NCBI GenBank assembly: GCA_025965755.1
Contig: JAOPWI010000007.1
Location: 1 to 8,201 of the forward strand
Origin: Frankiales bacterium
GTDB taxonomy: Bacteria > Actinomycetota > Actinomycetes > Mycobacteriales > SCTD01
Length of the DNA: 8,201 bases
Direction of reading: 5' to 3'
Below the pieces are notes generated by a model. That model saw only the letters and a program-made list of their open reading frames with translations. It was not told the origin of the DNA and made no database searches. Both the position numbers and the translations under genes were made by a program. Below are positions 1 to 6,017 of the stretch, in pieces (position 1 is the first letter of the stretch; each line of letters begins with the position of its first letter).

Positions 1-969
1 ATGAGGCTGCTGGTGCTGGGCGGGACCCGGTTCGTCGGCCGTGCGGTCGCCGAGGCCGCGCTGGGCCGCGGGTGGGACGTCACCGCGCTGCACCGCGGTC
101 TCACGGGTGCGCTGCCGCCCGACGTCACAGCCCTGGTGGCCGACCGGACCGACCCTGCCGCGCTGCGGGCCGCCCTCGGCGACACGACCTGGGACGCCGT
201 GCTCGACACCTGGGCCCTCGCGCCGCGGGTCGCCCGGGACGCGGCGCAGGCGCTGACCGGCAGGGTGGGACGTGCGGCCTACGTGAGCAGCCGGTCGGTC
301 TACGCCGACATGGCCGCGGCGCGCGTCGAGTCCGCCCCGGTCGTCGACGGCGACCCGGACGCCTCGGCGCGCGCGTACGCCGTCGACAAGCGCGGTGGTG
401 AGATCGCCTGGCAGGCGGCGTTCCCCGACGTCCTGCTGCTGCGGGCCGGACTCGTCCTGGGTCCGCACGAGGACGTGGCCCGGCTCCCGTGCTGGCTCGA
501 TCGGATCGCTCGCGGCGGACGCGTCGTGGCGCCCGGCAGACCGGAGCGACCGCTGCAGCTCGTGGACGCGCGCGACCTCGCAGCGTTCGCCCTCGACGCG
601 CTGGCCGAGGGCCTCGCCGGGCCGTACGACGTGGTCAGCGCGCCCGGACACACGACGACGCTCGAGCTGCTCGAGGCGTCCGGCAGCGAGGCCGAGCTCG
701 TCTGGGTCGACGAGGCCGACCTCGAGGCGGCGGGCGTCCAGCCGTGGACCCAGCTGCCGTGCTGGGTGCCCGAGACCGGCGAGCTGTCGGGGCTGCTGTC
801 CGGGGACACGTTCAAGGCGCGGGCGGCCGGCCTGGTCTGCCGGCCGGTCGAGCAGACGGTCGCCGACACGTGGGTGTGGGTGCAGGAGGCCGGGGTGCCG
901 AAGGGCCGGCCGGGCCTGGAGCCCGGGCTGTCGGAGGACCTGGAGCGGGCGCTGCTCGGCAGTGTCTGA
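1..969 (+). CDS. SDR-family NAD-dependent epimerase/reductase
   Basis: A 322-residue extended short-chain dehydrogenase/reductase, probably cytosolic. The N-terminus is a Rossmann beta strand and nucleotide loop, LVLGGTRFVG at residues 4-13, and the protein begins directly with it, which supports the ATG at base 1 as the true start. The catalytic YxxxK is Y126-A-V-D-K130, with candidate active-site serines at S96/S97 (YVSSRSVY). The block at residues 154-171 (GPHEDVARLPCWLDRIAR) and RPLQLVDARDLA at 183-194 resemble actinobacterial NAD-dependent epimerase/reductase proteins distantly related to isoflavone reductase/CSP41-type SDRs. The substrate cannot be read from sequence. The C-terminal third is the usual variable substrate-binding part. 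pyrE starts 16 nt after its stop, so the two are probably co-transcribed. Nothing upstream is visible. The family call is firm; the specific reaction is unknown. Confidence 0.88.
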   Translation: MRLLVLGGTRFVGRAVAEAALGRGWDVTALHRGLTGALPPDVTALVADRTDPAALRAALGDTTWDAVLDTWALAPRVARDAAQALTGRVGRAAYVSSRSVYADMAAARVESAPVVDGDPDASARAYAVDKRGGEIAWQAAFPDVLLLRAGLVLGPHEDVARLPCWLDRIARGGRVVAPGRPERPLQLVDARDLAAFALDALAEGLAGPYDVVSAPGHTTTLELLEASGSEAELVWVDEADLEAAGVQPWTQLPCWVPETGELSGLLSGDTFKARAAGLVCRPVEQTVADTWVWVQEAGVPKGRPGLEPGLSEDLERALLGSV

Positions 970-985
970 CTGGTTGGATGGCGGC

Positions 986-1528
986 ATGGCCGACCGCGAA
1001 GACCTCCTGTCCCTCGTCCGAGAGCTCGCGATCGTCCACGGGAAGGTGACGCTGTCGTCCGGCCGCGAGGCCGACTACTACGTCGACCTGCGGCGCATCA
1101 CCCTCGACGCGCAGGCGGCCCCGCTCGTCGGCCGGGTGATGCTCGAGCTGACCGCCGACTGGGACTTCGACGCGGTGGGGGGCCTGACGATGGGCGCCGA
1201 CCCGGTCGCCACCGCGATGCTGCACGCCGCCGCCGCCACGGGCCGCCGGCTGGACGCCTTCGTCGTGCGCAAGGAGGGCAAGGCCCACGGGCTCCAGCGC
1301 CGGATCGAGGGCCCCGAGATCGCCGGTCGCCGGGTGCTCGTCGTCGAGGACACCTCCACCACCGGGGGCTCCCCGCTCACCGCGCTCGAGGCGGTCCGCG
1401 AGGCCGGCGCGACGCCGGTCGGCGTGGCCACGATCGCCGACCGCGACACCGGTGCGGACAGCAAGATCGAGGCCGCCGGGGTGCCCTACCGGTTCGCCTA
1501 CTCCCTCCAGGACCTCGGGCTCGGCTGA
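986..1528 (+). CDS. pyrE: Orotate phosphoribosyltransferase
   Basis: A 180-residue enzyme that joins orotate and PRPP to give orotidine 5'-phosphate plus pyrophosphate, the fifth step of de novo pyrimidine synthesis, in the cytosol. The PRPP-binding signature VLVVEDTSTTGGS is at residues 117-129, with the acidic pair E121-D122. The catalytic flexible-loop region RKEGKAHG is at 95-102, and the N-terminal LSSGREADYYVDLRR at 23-37 is the typical orotate-side segment. Length is normal for bacterial PyrE. The ATG at 986 is chosen because it yields the standard N-terminus; the same frame stays open upstream only as a shadow of the preceding gene. No convincing Shine-Dalgarno precedes it, so translation may depend on coupling to the upstream gene. 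The next gene starts 3 nt after the stop. Identification is confident. Confidence 0.95.
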   Translation: MADREDLLSLVRELAIVHGKVTLSSGREADYYVDLRRITLDAQAAPLVGRVMLELTADWDFDAVGGLTMGADPVATAMLHAAAATGRRLDAFVVRKEGKAHGLQRRIEGPEIAGRRVLVVEDTSTTGGSPLTALEAVREAGATPVGVATIADRDTGADSKIEAAGVPYRFAYSLQDLGLG

Positions 1529-1531
1529 GCC

Positions 1532-2218
1532 GTGGACCCCGCCGTCCTGCTGGTCCCGGCCGCGCTGGCGGTCGCCGGCGGGGCGGGCTGGCTGGCGTGG
1601 GAGTACGAGCAGCGCCGGCGCCGCGCGTGGGCCGCCCTCGCGCAGGCCCGCGGCTGGCAGTACGCGCTGGAGAACCCCGCGCTGGCGGACGCCTTCGCCG
1701 GGGAGCCGTTCGGGACCGGGCGCCGTCGGCGCGCGACCGACGTGCTGACCGGCGCCTGGCGGGGCCGGCCGATGGCGGCGTTCACGTACAGCTTCCAGAC
1801 CACCACCAGCGGCTCCCCCGGCCAGCAGCAGACCCAGACCCACCGCTACGGCGTGCTCGCCCTGCGCACCCCGGGGTTCCTGCCGCAGATCGAGCTCACC
1901 CCGCAGAACGTGCTCACCCGGGTCGCCGGGGCGCTCGGCTTCGCCGGGGTCGAGCTGGAGAGCGAGGACTTCCACGCGCGCTACCGGGTCACCGCCCAGG
2001 ACCCGCGCCTGGCGTACGACGTGCTGCACCCGCGCGCGATGCAGCTGCTGCTCGACCGGCCACCCGTCGCGGTGCGCCTGCTCGGCGCGGACGCGGTGAG
2101 CTGGGACAGCGGCCGCCTGGACGCCGGCGACCTGCTGGTGCGGCTCGAGACGGTGTCGGACCTGCTCGACGCGGTGCCCCAGCGGGTGTGGGCCGACCAC
2201 GGCGGGACGGCGGCGTGA
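1532..2218 (+). CDS. Membrane-anchored protein of unknown function, lemA partner
   Basis: A 228-residue protein that I cannot assign a function. The GTG start lies 3 nt after the pyrE stop and gives a good N-terminal hydrophobic segment (residues 4-22) followed by an Arg-rich stretch (EQRRRRAW, 26-33). That pattern predicts one membrane anchor with the body on the cytoplasmic side. The soluble part has a beta-rich look with a Gln/Thr-rich loop (QTTTSGSPGQQQTQTHRYG, 89-107) and a conserved-looking block around ELESEDFHARYRV (141-153) followed by LAYDVLHPRAMQLLL. Proteins with this plan, one anchor plus a domain with an E-x-x-F-x-x-x-(Y/F) block, are often found beside lemA genes in actinobacteria and may relate to DUF3137-like proteins; that is a family impression, not a demonstrated match. 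Its TGA overlaps the GTG of lemA, so the two are translationally coupled and may act together at the membrane. Confidence 0.8.
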   Translation: MDPAVLLVPAALAVAGGAGWLAWEYEQRRRRAWAALAQARGWQYALENPALADAFAGEPFGTGRRRRATDVLTGAWRGRPMAAFTYSFQTTTSGSPGQQQTQTHRYGVLALRTPGFLPQIELTPQNVLTRVAGALGFAGVELESEDFHARYRVTAQDPRLAYDVLHPRAMQLLLDRPPVAVRLLGADAVSWDSGRLDAGDLLVRLETVSDLLDAVPQRVWADHGGTAA

Positions 2219-2802
2219 TCGAGCTCCTGGCGGTGCTGGCCGTCCTGCTGGCCGTGTGCGCGGTGGTGAGCGGGAACCGGTTCGTGCGCCAGCGCCACCT
2301 GGTGCTGGAGGCCGAGCGGCAGGTCGAGGTGGAGCTGCGCCGCCGGCACGATCTGGTGCCGATGCTGGTCGAGGTCGTGCAGGCGCACACCGAGCACGAG
2401 CAGGGCCTGGTCCGCGAGGTGCTCGCGGCCCGCGACCGCGCCGCCGCCGGCGACCGGGCCGCGGAGGGGCCGCTCACCGACCGGCTGCACGGGCTGGTCG
2501 CGCTGTCCGAGGGCTACCCGGACCTGCGCTCGGCGGGCGCGTTCCGGCAGCTCCAGGCGCAGCTGGCCGAGACCGAGGACCGCATCGCCGCGGCCCGGCG
2601 CTTCTACAACGGCAACGTCCGCGCGCTCAACGTCCGCGTCGGCGCGTTCCCGTCGTCGCTGGTCGCCTCCGCGATGGGCGTCGAGGAGGCGGAGCCGTTC
2701 GAGCTCGGGCAGCACGAGCGCGCGCTGCTCGAGCTGCCGCCCGCGCTGGACCTGCGCGCCGAGGGCGCCGGTCCCGGATCCGGGGCGAGGGACGAGGGCT
2801 AG
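2215..2802 (+). CDS. LemA family protein
   Basis: A 195-residue protein with the LemA layout: an N-terminal membrane segment (residues 3-19), a short exposed turn, then a long helical-bundle body. Family features seen are RRRHDLVPMLVEVVQAHTEHE (42-62, matching the usual RR.DL.P.LVE.V..Y..HE), EGYPDLRSAGAFRQLQAQLAETEDRIAAARRFYN (99-132) and NVRALNVRVGAFPS (134-147, usually N..V..YN.....FP). The Tyr of the common YN pair is Leu here (A137-L138-N139). The C-terminus after about residue 183 is low-complexity Gly/Ala/Arg. The GTG start at 2215 overlaps the previous TGA (GTGA), and starting there retains the full membrane segment. The molecular function of LemA proteins is not settled. The stop codon lies inside a G-quadruplex motif, and the gene converges on dedA. 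The dedA frame also stays open across this gene on the other strand, but the conserved LemA motifs show that this strand is coding. Confidence 0.88.
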   Translation: MIELLAVLAVLLAVCAVVSGNRFVRQRHLVLEAERQVEVELRRRHDLVPMLVEVVQAHTEHEQGLVREVLAARDRAAAGDRAAEGPLTDRLHGLVALSEGYPDLRSAGAFRQLQAQLAETEDRIAAARRFYNGNVRALNVRVGAFPSSLVASAMGVEEAEPFELGQHERALLELPPALDLRAEGAGPGSGARDEG

Positions 2803-2827
2803 GGACGAGGGGCGGGGAGCTAGGGGG
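2782..2827 (+). other. Putative G-quadruplex motif across the lemA stop
   Basis: Seven runs of three to five G lie in 46 nt: 2782-2785, 2789-2791, 2796-2798, 2802-2804, 2809-2812, 2814-2817 and 2823-2827. The loops are 3, 4, 3, 4, 1 and 5 nt. This satisfies the standard G3+ N1-7 rule several times over. The TAG stop of lemA (2800-2802) sits within it, so the lemA mRNA 3' end would carry an RNA quadruplex, and the DNA of the non-template strand could fold as well. Two CTAG tetramers 21 nt apart (2799-2802 and 2820-2823) and two copies of GGGACGAGGG (2789-2798 and 2802-2811) suggest that it grew by a small duplication. Folding is predicted from sequence, not shown. Confidence 0.6.
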
Positions 2828-3471
2828 TCGCGCCGGGGCGCGGGCCCGGCGCGGTGCGACCGCCGCGCCCGCAGCACCTCGATGACGATCGGCGCGACCG
2901 ACAGCGCGACGATGCCCAGGATGATCGGCTCGACGTGGTCGGCGACGAACGCGATGCCGCCCAGCCAGACGCCGAGCAGCGTGACGCCGGCGCCCCACAG
3001 CACGCCGCCGATGATGTTGAACGTCAGGAACGTGCGGTAGTGCATGCGGCTGACGCCGGCGACGACCGGGGCGAACGTGCGGACGACCGGCACGAACCGC
3101 GCGAGCACGATGGTCCGGGCGCCGTAGCGCTCGAAGTAGGCGTACGCCTTGTCGACGTACTCCTGCTGAAAGAACCGGGAGTCCGGCCGGTTGAAGATCC
3201 GTGGACCGGCCGATCTGCCGATCATGTAGCCGACCTGGTCCCCGGCGATGGCCGCGAGCGGCACCGAGACCAGCAGCAGCCACAGCGGAATGTTGAGCCG
3301 GTCGCTGGCGACCAGCACCCCGACCGTGAACAGCAGCGAGTCGCCCGGGAGGAAGAAGCCGACCAGCAGCCCGCTCTCCACGAACACGACGATGAGCAGC
3401 GCGAGCAGGCCGGCAGCGGCGATCCGCTCGGGGCTCAGGAACTCAGGACCCAACGCGACGACGGTCTCCAC
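2820..3471 (-). CDS. DedA family membrane protein (stop uncertain)
   Basis: A DedA/SNARE-associated (VTT-domain) inner-membrane protein. Some family members carry undecaprenyl phosphate or phospholipids across the membrane, so an envelope-lipid role is likely, but the substrate is inferred. Motifs: hydrophobic segment 20-36 with E32, GFFLPGDS (38-45), GDQVGYMIGR (77-86), and the family signature FERYGARTIVLARFVPVVRTFAPVVAG (113-139) with R125 and R131; two further hydrophobic segments cover about 149-176 and 182-199. The GTG at 3471 is the first possible start because an in-frame TAG lies 9 nt upstream. Problem: as written there is no stop near the domain end, and the frame continues to 1981 (496 residues), antisense to lemA and the gene before it. 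Deleting one C from the C5 run (G5 at 2823-2827 on plus) would put TAG 2822-2820 in frame and give 216 residues, normal for DedA. The coordinates follow that reading; the literal open frame is 1981-3471. Confidence 0.82.
2829..2853. terminator. Candidate bidirectional terminator hairpin
   Basis: A perfect 9-bp inverted repeat, CGCGCCGGG at 2829-2837 and CCCGGCGCG at 2845-2853, with a 7-nt loop. It lies 26 nt past the lemA stop and at the end of the DedA domain, between convergent genes, which is where a two-way terminator would sit. There is no T tract on either side, so it is not a canonical intrinsic terminator; U-less GC hairpins are proposed as terminators in actinobacteria. It overlaps dedA codons for about residues 207-215. 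Confidence 0.45.
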
Positions 3472-3477
3472 CCGGCC

Positions 3478-3483
3478 AGGCTA
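3478..3483 (-). promoter_or_regulatory. Candidate -10 box of dedA (leaderless)
   Basis: On the minus strand the hexamer TAGCCT (TANNNT) ends exactly 6 nt before the dedA GTG. That spacing places the expected transcription start on the first base of the start codon. There is no Shine-Dalgarno, which fits leaderless translation, common in actinobacteria. Its TA overlaps the TA of the oppositely directed hexamer. No clear -35 is seen. Confidence 0.5.
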
Positions 3484-3487
3484 CGTT
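3482..3487 (+). promoter_or_regulatory. Candidate -10 box of the flavoprotein gene (leaderless)
   Basis: TACGTT (TANNNT) is followed by exactly 6 nt and the GTG at 3494, the mirror image of the dedA arrangement. No Shine-Dalgarno is present in CCGCCG. A/T-rich hexamers are rare in this GC-rich DNA, which makes the placement more meaningful. Any -35 element would lie inside the dedA coding sequence. Confidence 0.5.
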
Positions 3488-3493
3488 CCGCCG

Positions 3494-4870
3494 GTGACGC
3501 AGCGGCTGATCGTGGTGGGCGGCGATGCCGCAGGGATGAGCGCCGCCTCGCAGGCGAAGAAGCGCAACCCCGGGTTGGAGGTCGTCGCGTTCGAGCGTGG
3601 GCGGGCCACCTCCTACAGCGCCTGCGGCATCCCGTACTGGATCGGCGGCGCGGTCCAGACCGAGGCGGAGCTGGTCGCGCGCACGCCCGCGCAGCACCGG
3701 GCAGCCGGCATCGACATGCGGATGCGCACCGAGGTGACCGCGATCGACCTCGCGGCCCGGCGCGTGCACTGGCGCGACCTGGAGGACGGCCGCGAGGGCA
3801 CCGAGCCCTTCGACGACCTGGTCTACGCCACCGGCAGCGTGCCGATGCGGCCGCCCGTCCCCGGCATCGACGCGGCCAACGTCCACGGCGTGCAGGTCCT
3901 CGACGACGGCGTCGCGCTGCGGGCCGAGCTCGACAGCGGCGCGGTGCAGCGGGTGGTGGTCGTCGGGGGCGGCTACATCGGGCTGGAGATCGCCGAGGCC
4001 TGCCGCGTACGCGGGCTCGACGTCACGGTGGTCGACCGCTCGGCGACGCCGGTCGGCACCTTCGACCCCGACATCGGGGAGTTTCTCGCTGAGGCGGTGC
4101 GGTGCGAGGGCATCGAGCTGGTGCTGTCCGACGGCGTCGCCGCGATCGACGTCGGGCCCGACGGGCGCGCCCGGGCGGTCGTGACGGCCAGCGGCCGGGA
4201 GCTGCCGGCGGACCTGGTCGTGCTCGGTCTGGGGGTGCGGCCCCACGTCCAGCTGGCCCGGGAGGCCGGCATCCCGCTCGGCGTCAGCGGTGGCATCGCC
4301 GTCGACCGGCGCATGCGCACCGAGGTGGAGGGCGTCTGGGCCGCGGGCGACTGCGTCGAGTCGCGGCACCGGCTGTCCGGCCAGCGGGTGGTGGTGGCGC
4401 TGGGCACCCACGCCAACAAGCAGGGCCGGGTCGCCGGCATCAACATCGGCGGGGGCTACGCCACCTTTCCCGGCGTCATCGGCACGGCCATCACCAAGGT
4501 CTGCGACCTGGAGGCAGCGCGCACCGGGCTCTCCAGCGCCGAGGCGGAGCTGGCCGGCTACGAGTTCGTCACCGCGAGCGTCGACTCCACGACCAAGGCC
4601 GGCTACTTCCCGGGGGCCATGCCCATCCGCGTCAAGATGATCGCCGAGCGCCGCTCGGGCCGGCTGCTGGGCGCCCAGGTGGTCGGCCGGGAGGCTGCCG
4701 CCAAGCGCATCGACGCCCTCGCGATCGCCATCTGGAACGAGATGACCGTCGACGAGGTGCTCTCGCTGGACCTGTCGTACGCCCCGCCGTTCTCGCCCGT
4801 CTGGGACCCGGTGCTCATCGCCGCGCGCAAGGCCTTCCAGGCCGTGGAGGCAGACGTCCGCTCGCTGTAG
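3494..4870 (+). CDS. CoA-disulfide reductase-like FAD/NAD(P)H oxidoreductase
   Basis: A 458-residue two-dinucleotide-fold flavoprotein of the single-cysteine disulfide reductase group, which includes CoA-disulfide reductase, NADH oxidase and NADH peroxidase. The FAD-binding start is IVVGGDAAGMSAA (6-18). The redox cysteine is C44 in SYSACGIPYWIGG (40-52), the arrangement typical of CoADR. YATGS is at 111-115, the NAD(P)H-binding motif VVVVGGGYIGLEIAE at 154-168, the second FAD motif VWAAGDC at 281-287, and the C-terminal dimerisation domain carries YAPPFSPVWDP (429-439), whose Tyr (Y429) matches the conserved CoADR tyrosine. No C-terminal rhodanese domain is present. Likely reaction: NAD(P)H-dependent reduction of CoA disulfide or a related per/polysulfide; NADH oxidase is the main alternative. 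The GTG at 3494 is chosen because the FAD motif follows at the usual distance; the frame upstream of it is antisense to dedA. It is divergent from dedA, and fba follows 48 nt later. Confidence 0.9.
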   Translation: MTQRLIVVGGDAAGMSAASQAKKRNPGLEVVAFERGRATSYSACGIPYWIGGAVQTEAELVARTPAQHRAAGIDMRMRTEVTAIDLAARRVHWRDLEDGREGTEPFDDLVYATGSVPMRPPVPGIDAANVHGVQVLDDGVALRAELDSGAVQRVVVVGGGYIGLEIAEACRVRGLDVTVVDRSATPVGTFDPDIGEFLAEAVRCEGIELVLSDGVAAIDVGPDGRARAVVTASGRELPADLVVLGLGVRPHVQLAREAGIPLGVSGGIAVDRRMRTEVEGVWAAGDCVESRHRLSGQRVVVALGTHANKQGRVAGINIGGGYATFPGVIGTAITKVCDLEAARTGLSSAEAELAGYEFVTASVDSTTKAGYFPGAMPIRVKMIAERRSGRLLGAQVVGREAAAKRIDALAIAIWNEMTVDEVLSLDLSYAPPFSPVWDPVLIAARKAFQAVEADVRSL

Positions 4871-4906
4871 CGGCTCTGACAGGATCGGCGTCAGACGCCC
4901 GAAGCT

Positions 4907-4912
4907 GAGGAG
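4907..4912 (+). promoter_or_regulatory. Shine-Dalgarno of fba
   Basis: GAGGAG lies 6 nt before the GTG at 4919. It is the strongest ribosome site in the window and fixes this start over any later one. The 48-nt gap before fba shows no clear promoter, so read-through from the flavoprotein gene or a weak promoter inside it are both possible. Confidence 0.8.
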
Positions 4913-4918
4913 CTCCAC

Positions 4919-5941
4919 GTGCCGATCGCCACCCCTGAGACCTACGCCCAGATGCTGGACGCGGCCAAGGCCGGCCGCTTCGCCTATCCGGCGATCAACG
5001 TGACCTCGTCGCAGACGCTGAACGCCGCGCTGCGCGGCTTCGCCGAGGCCGAGTCCGACGGCATCGTGCAGGTCTCGACCGGCGGCGCGGAGTACCTGTC
5101 CGGCAGCACCGTCAAGGACATGGTCCTCGGCGCGCAGGCGCTGGCGGAGTACGCCCACCACGTCGCCAAGGCGTACGACGTGACGATCGCCCTGCACACC
5201 GACCACTGCCCCAAGGACAAGCTCGACGGCTACATGCGCCCGCTCATCGCGCTGTCGCGCGAACGCGTCGACGCCGGCCGCGACCCGCTCTTCCAGTCGC
5301 ACATGTGGGACGGCTCGGCCGTCGAGCTCGAGGAGAACCTGTCCCTCGCCCGGGAGCTGCTCGAGGCCTGCGCGCAGGCGAAGATCGTGATGGAGATGGA
5401 GATCGGGGTGGTCGGCGGCGAGGAGGACGGCGTCGAGAACGCCATCAACGACAAGCTCTACACGACCGCCGAGGACGCGCTGCGCACCACCGAGGTCGTC
5501 GGCACCGGCGAGCACGGCCGCTACATGCTGGCCGCCACCTTCGGCAACGTGCACGGCGTCTACAAGCCCGGCAACGTCAAGCTCAAGCCGTCCATCCTGA
5601 AGGACATCCAGGACGCTGTCGCGGCCAAGACCGGCACCGAGAAGCCCTTCGACCTGGTCTTCCACGGCGGGTCCGGCTCGCTGCTCGAGGAGATCCGCGA
5701 GGCGCTGGACTACGGCGTCGTGAAGATGAACGTGGACACCGACACGCAGTACGCCTTCACCCGCCCCGTCGCGGGTCACATGTTCTCCCACTACGAGGGC
5801 GTGCTGAAGGTCGACGGCGAGGTGGGCAACAAGAAGCAGTACGACCCGCGCGCCTGGGGCAAGGCGGCCGAGGCCGGAATGGCCGCCCGGGTCGTGCAGG
5901 CCTGCGAGGACCTGCGCTCCGCCGGCACCCGCCTGAGGTAG
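4919..5941 (+). CDS. fbaA: Class II fructose-bisphosphate aldolase
   Basis: A 340-residue zinc-dependent aldolase that splits fructose 1,6-bisphosphate into dihydroxyacetone phosphate and glyceraldehyde 3-phosphate, and the reverse, in glycolysis and gluconeogenesis; cytosolic. Signature residues: HTDHC at 93-97 with catalytic D95 and zinc ligand H96; the MEMEIGVVGGEED segment at 158-170; zinc ligands H212 (GNVHGVYKPG) and H249 (VFHGGSGS, the DHAP phosphate loop); and NVDTDTQ at 271-277. The full length matches actinobacterial FbaA (class IIA). The GTG start has a good Shine-Dalgarno 6 nt upstream. The gene is followed by a 264-nt leader belonging to the Rpf gene. The downstream hairpin at 5986-6005 could serve as its transcription end. 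Confidence 0.97.
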   Translation: MPIATPETYAQMLDAAKAGRFAYPAINVTSSQTLNAALRGFAEAESDGIVQVSTGGAEYLSGSTVKDMVLGAQALAEYAHHVAKAYDVTIALHTDHCPKDKLDGYMRPLIALSRERVDAGRDPLFQSHMWDGSAVELEENLSLARELLEACAQAKIVMEMEIGVVGGEEDGVENAINDKLYTTAEDALRTTEVVGTGEHGRYMLAATFGNVHGVYKPGNVKLKPSILKDIQDAVAAKTGTEKPFDLVFHGGSGSLLEEIREALDYGVVKMNVDTDTQYAFTRPVAGHMFSHYEGVLKVDGEVGNKKQYDPRAWGKAAEAGMAARVVQACEDLRSAGTRLR

Positions 5942-5958
5942 GGCTCGGTCCCTGCCGT

Positions 5959-5964
5959 TAGGCT
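5959..5964 (+). promoter_or_regulatory. Possible -10 box of the riboswitch-rpf transcript
   Basis: TAGGCT matches TANNNT and lies 18 nt past the fba stop, placing a start near 5970 and a leader of about 235 nt before the Rpf gene. No good -35 is visible at the usual spacing, so the call is tentative. Confidence 0.3.
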
Positions 5965-5985
5965 GCTGAGCACAACTCCACGTCG

Positions 5986-6005
5986 CCGCGCCCCTCGGGG
6001 TGCGG
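5986..6005 (+). other. GC hairpin after fba
   Basis: The 20-nt inverted repeat from 5986 to 6005 (CCGC...GCGG outer stem, CCCC...GGGG inner stem with one G-T wobble between, closing on a tight CTCG-type loop) forms a strong stem. No T tract follows. It could end fba transcription or be part of the riboswitch leader. Confidence 0.4.
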
Positions 6006-6017
6006 TGCTCGCACCCG

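Noticed and set aside
300..869. 189-codon minus-strand open frame inside the epimerase gene
   Set aside because: Ser/Arg/Ala-rich shadow; the plus strand has Rossmann and YxxxK motifs.
974..979. TTGGAT as a -10 box 6 nt before the pyrE ATG
   Set aside because: Lacks the A at position 2 and lies just after a co-directional gene; a chance match is likely.
812..2200. 462-codon minus-strand open frame under pyrE and its neighbours
   Set aside because: Spans three plus-strand genes, and its sequence is a Gly/Ala/Arg/Val/His mixture without recognisable motifs.
4871..4918. CTGACA as a -35 element before fba
   Set aside because: No -10-like hexamer at 16-19 bp downstream.
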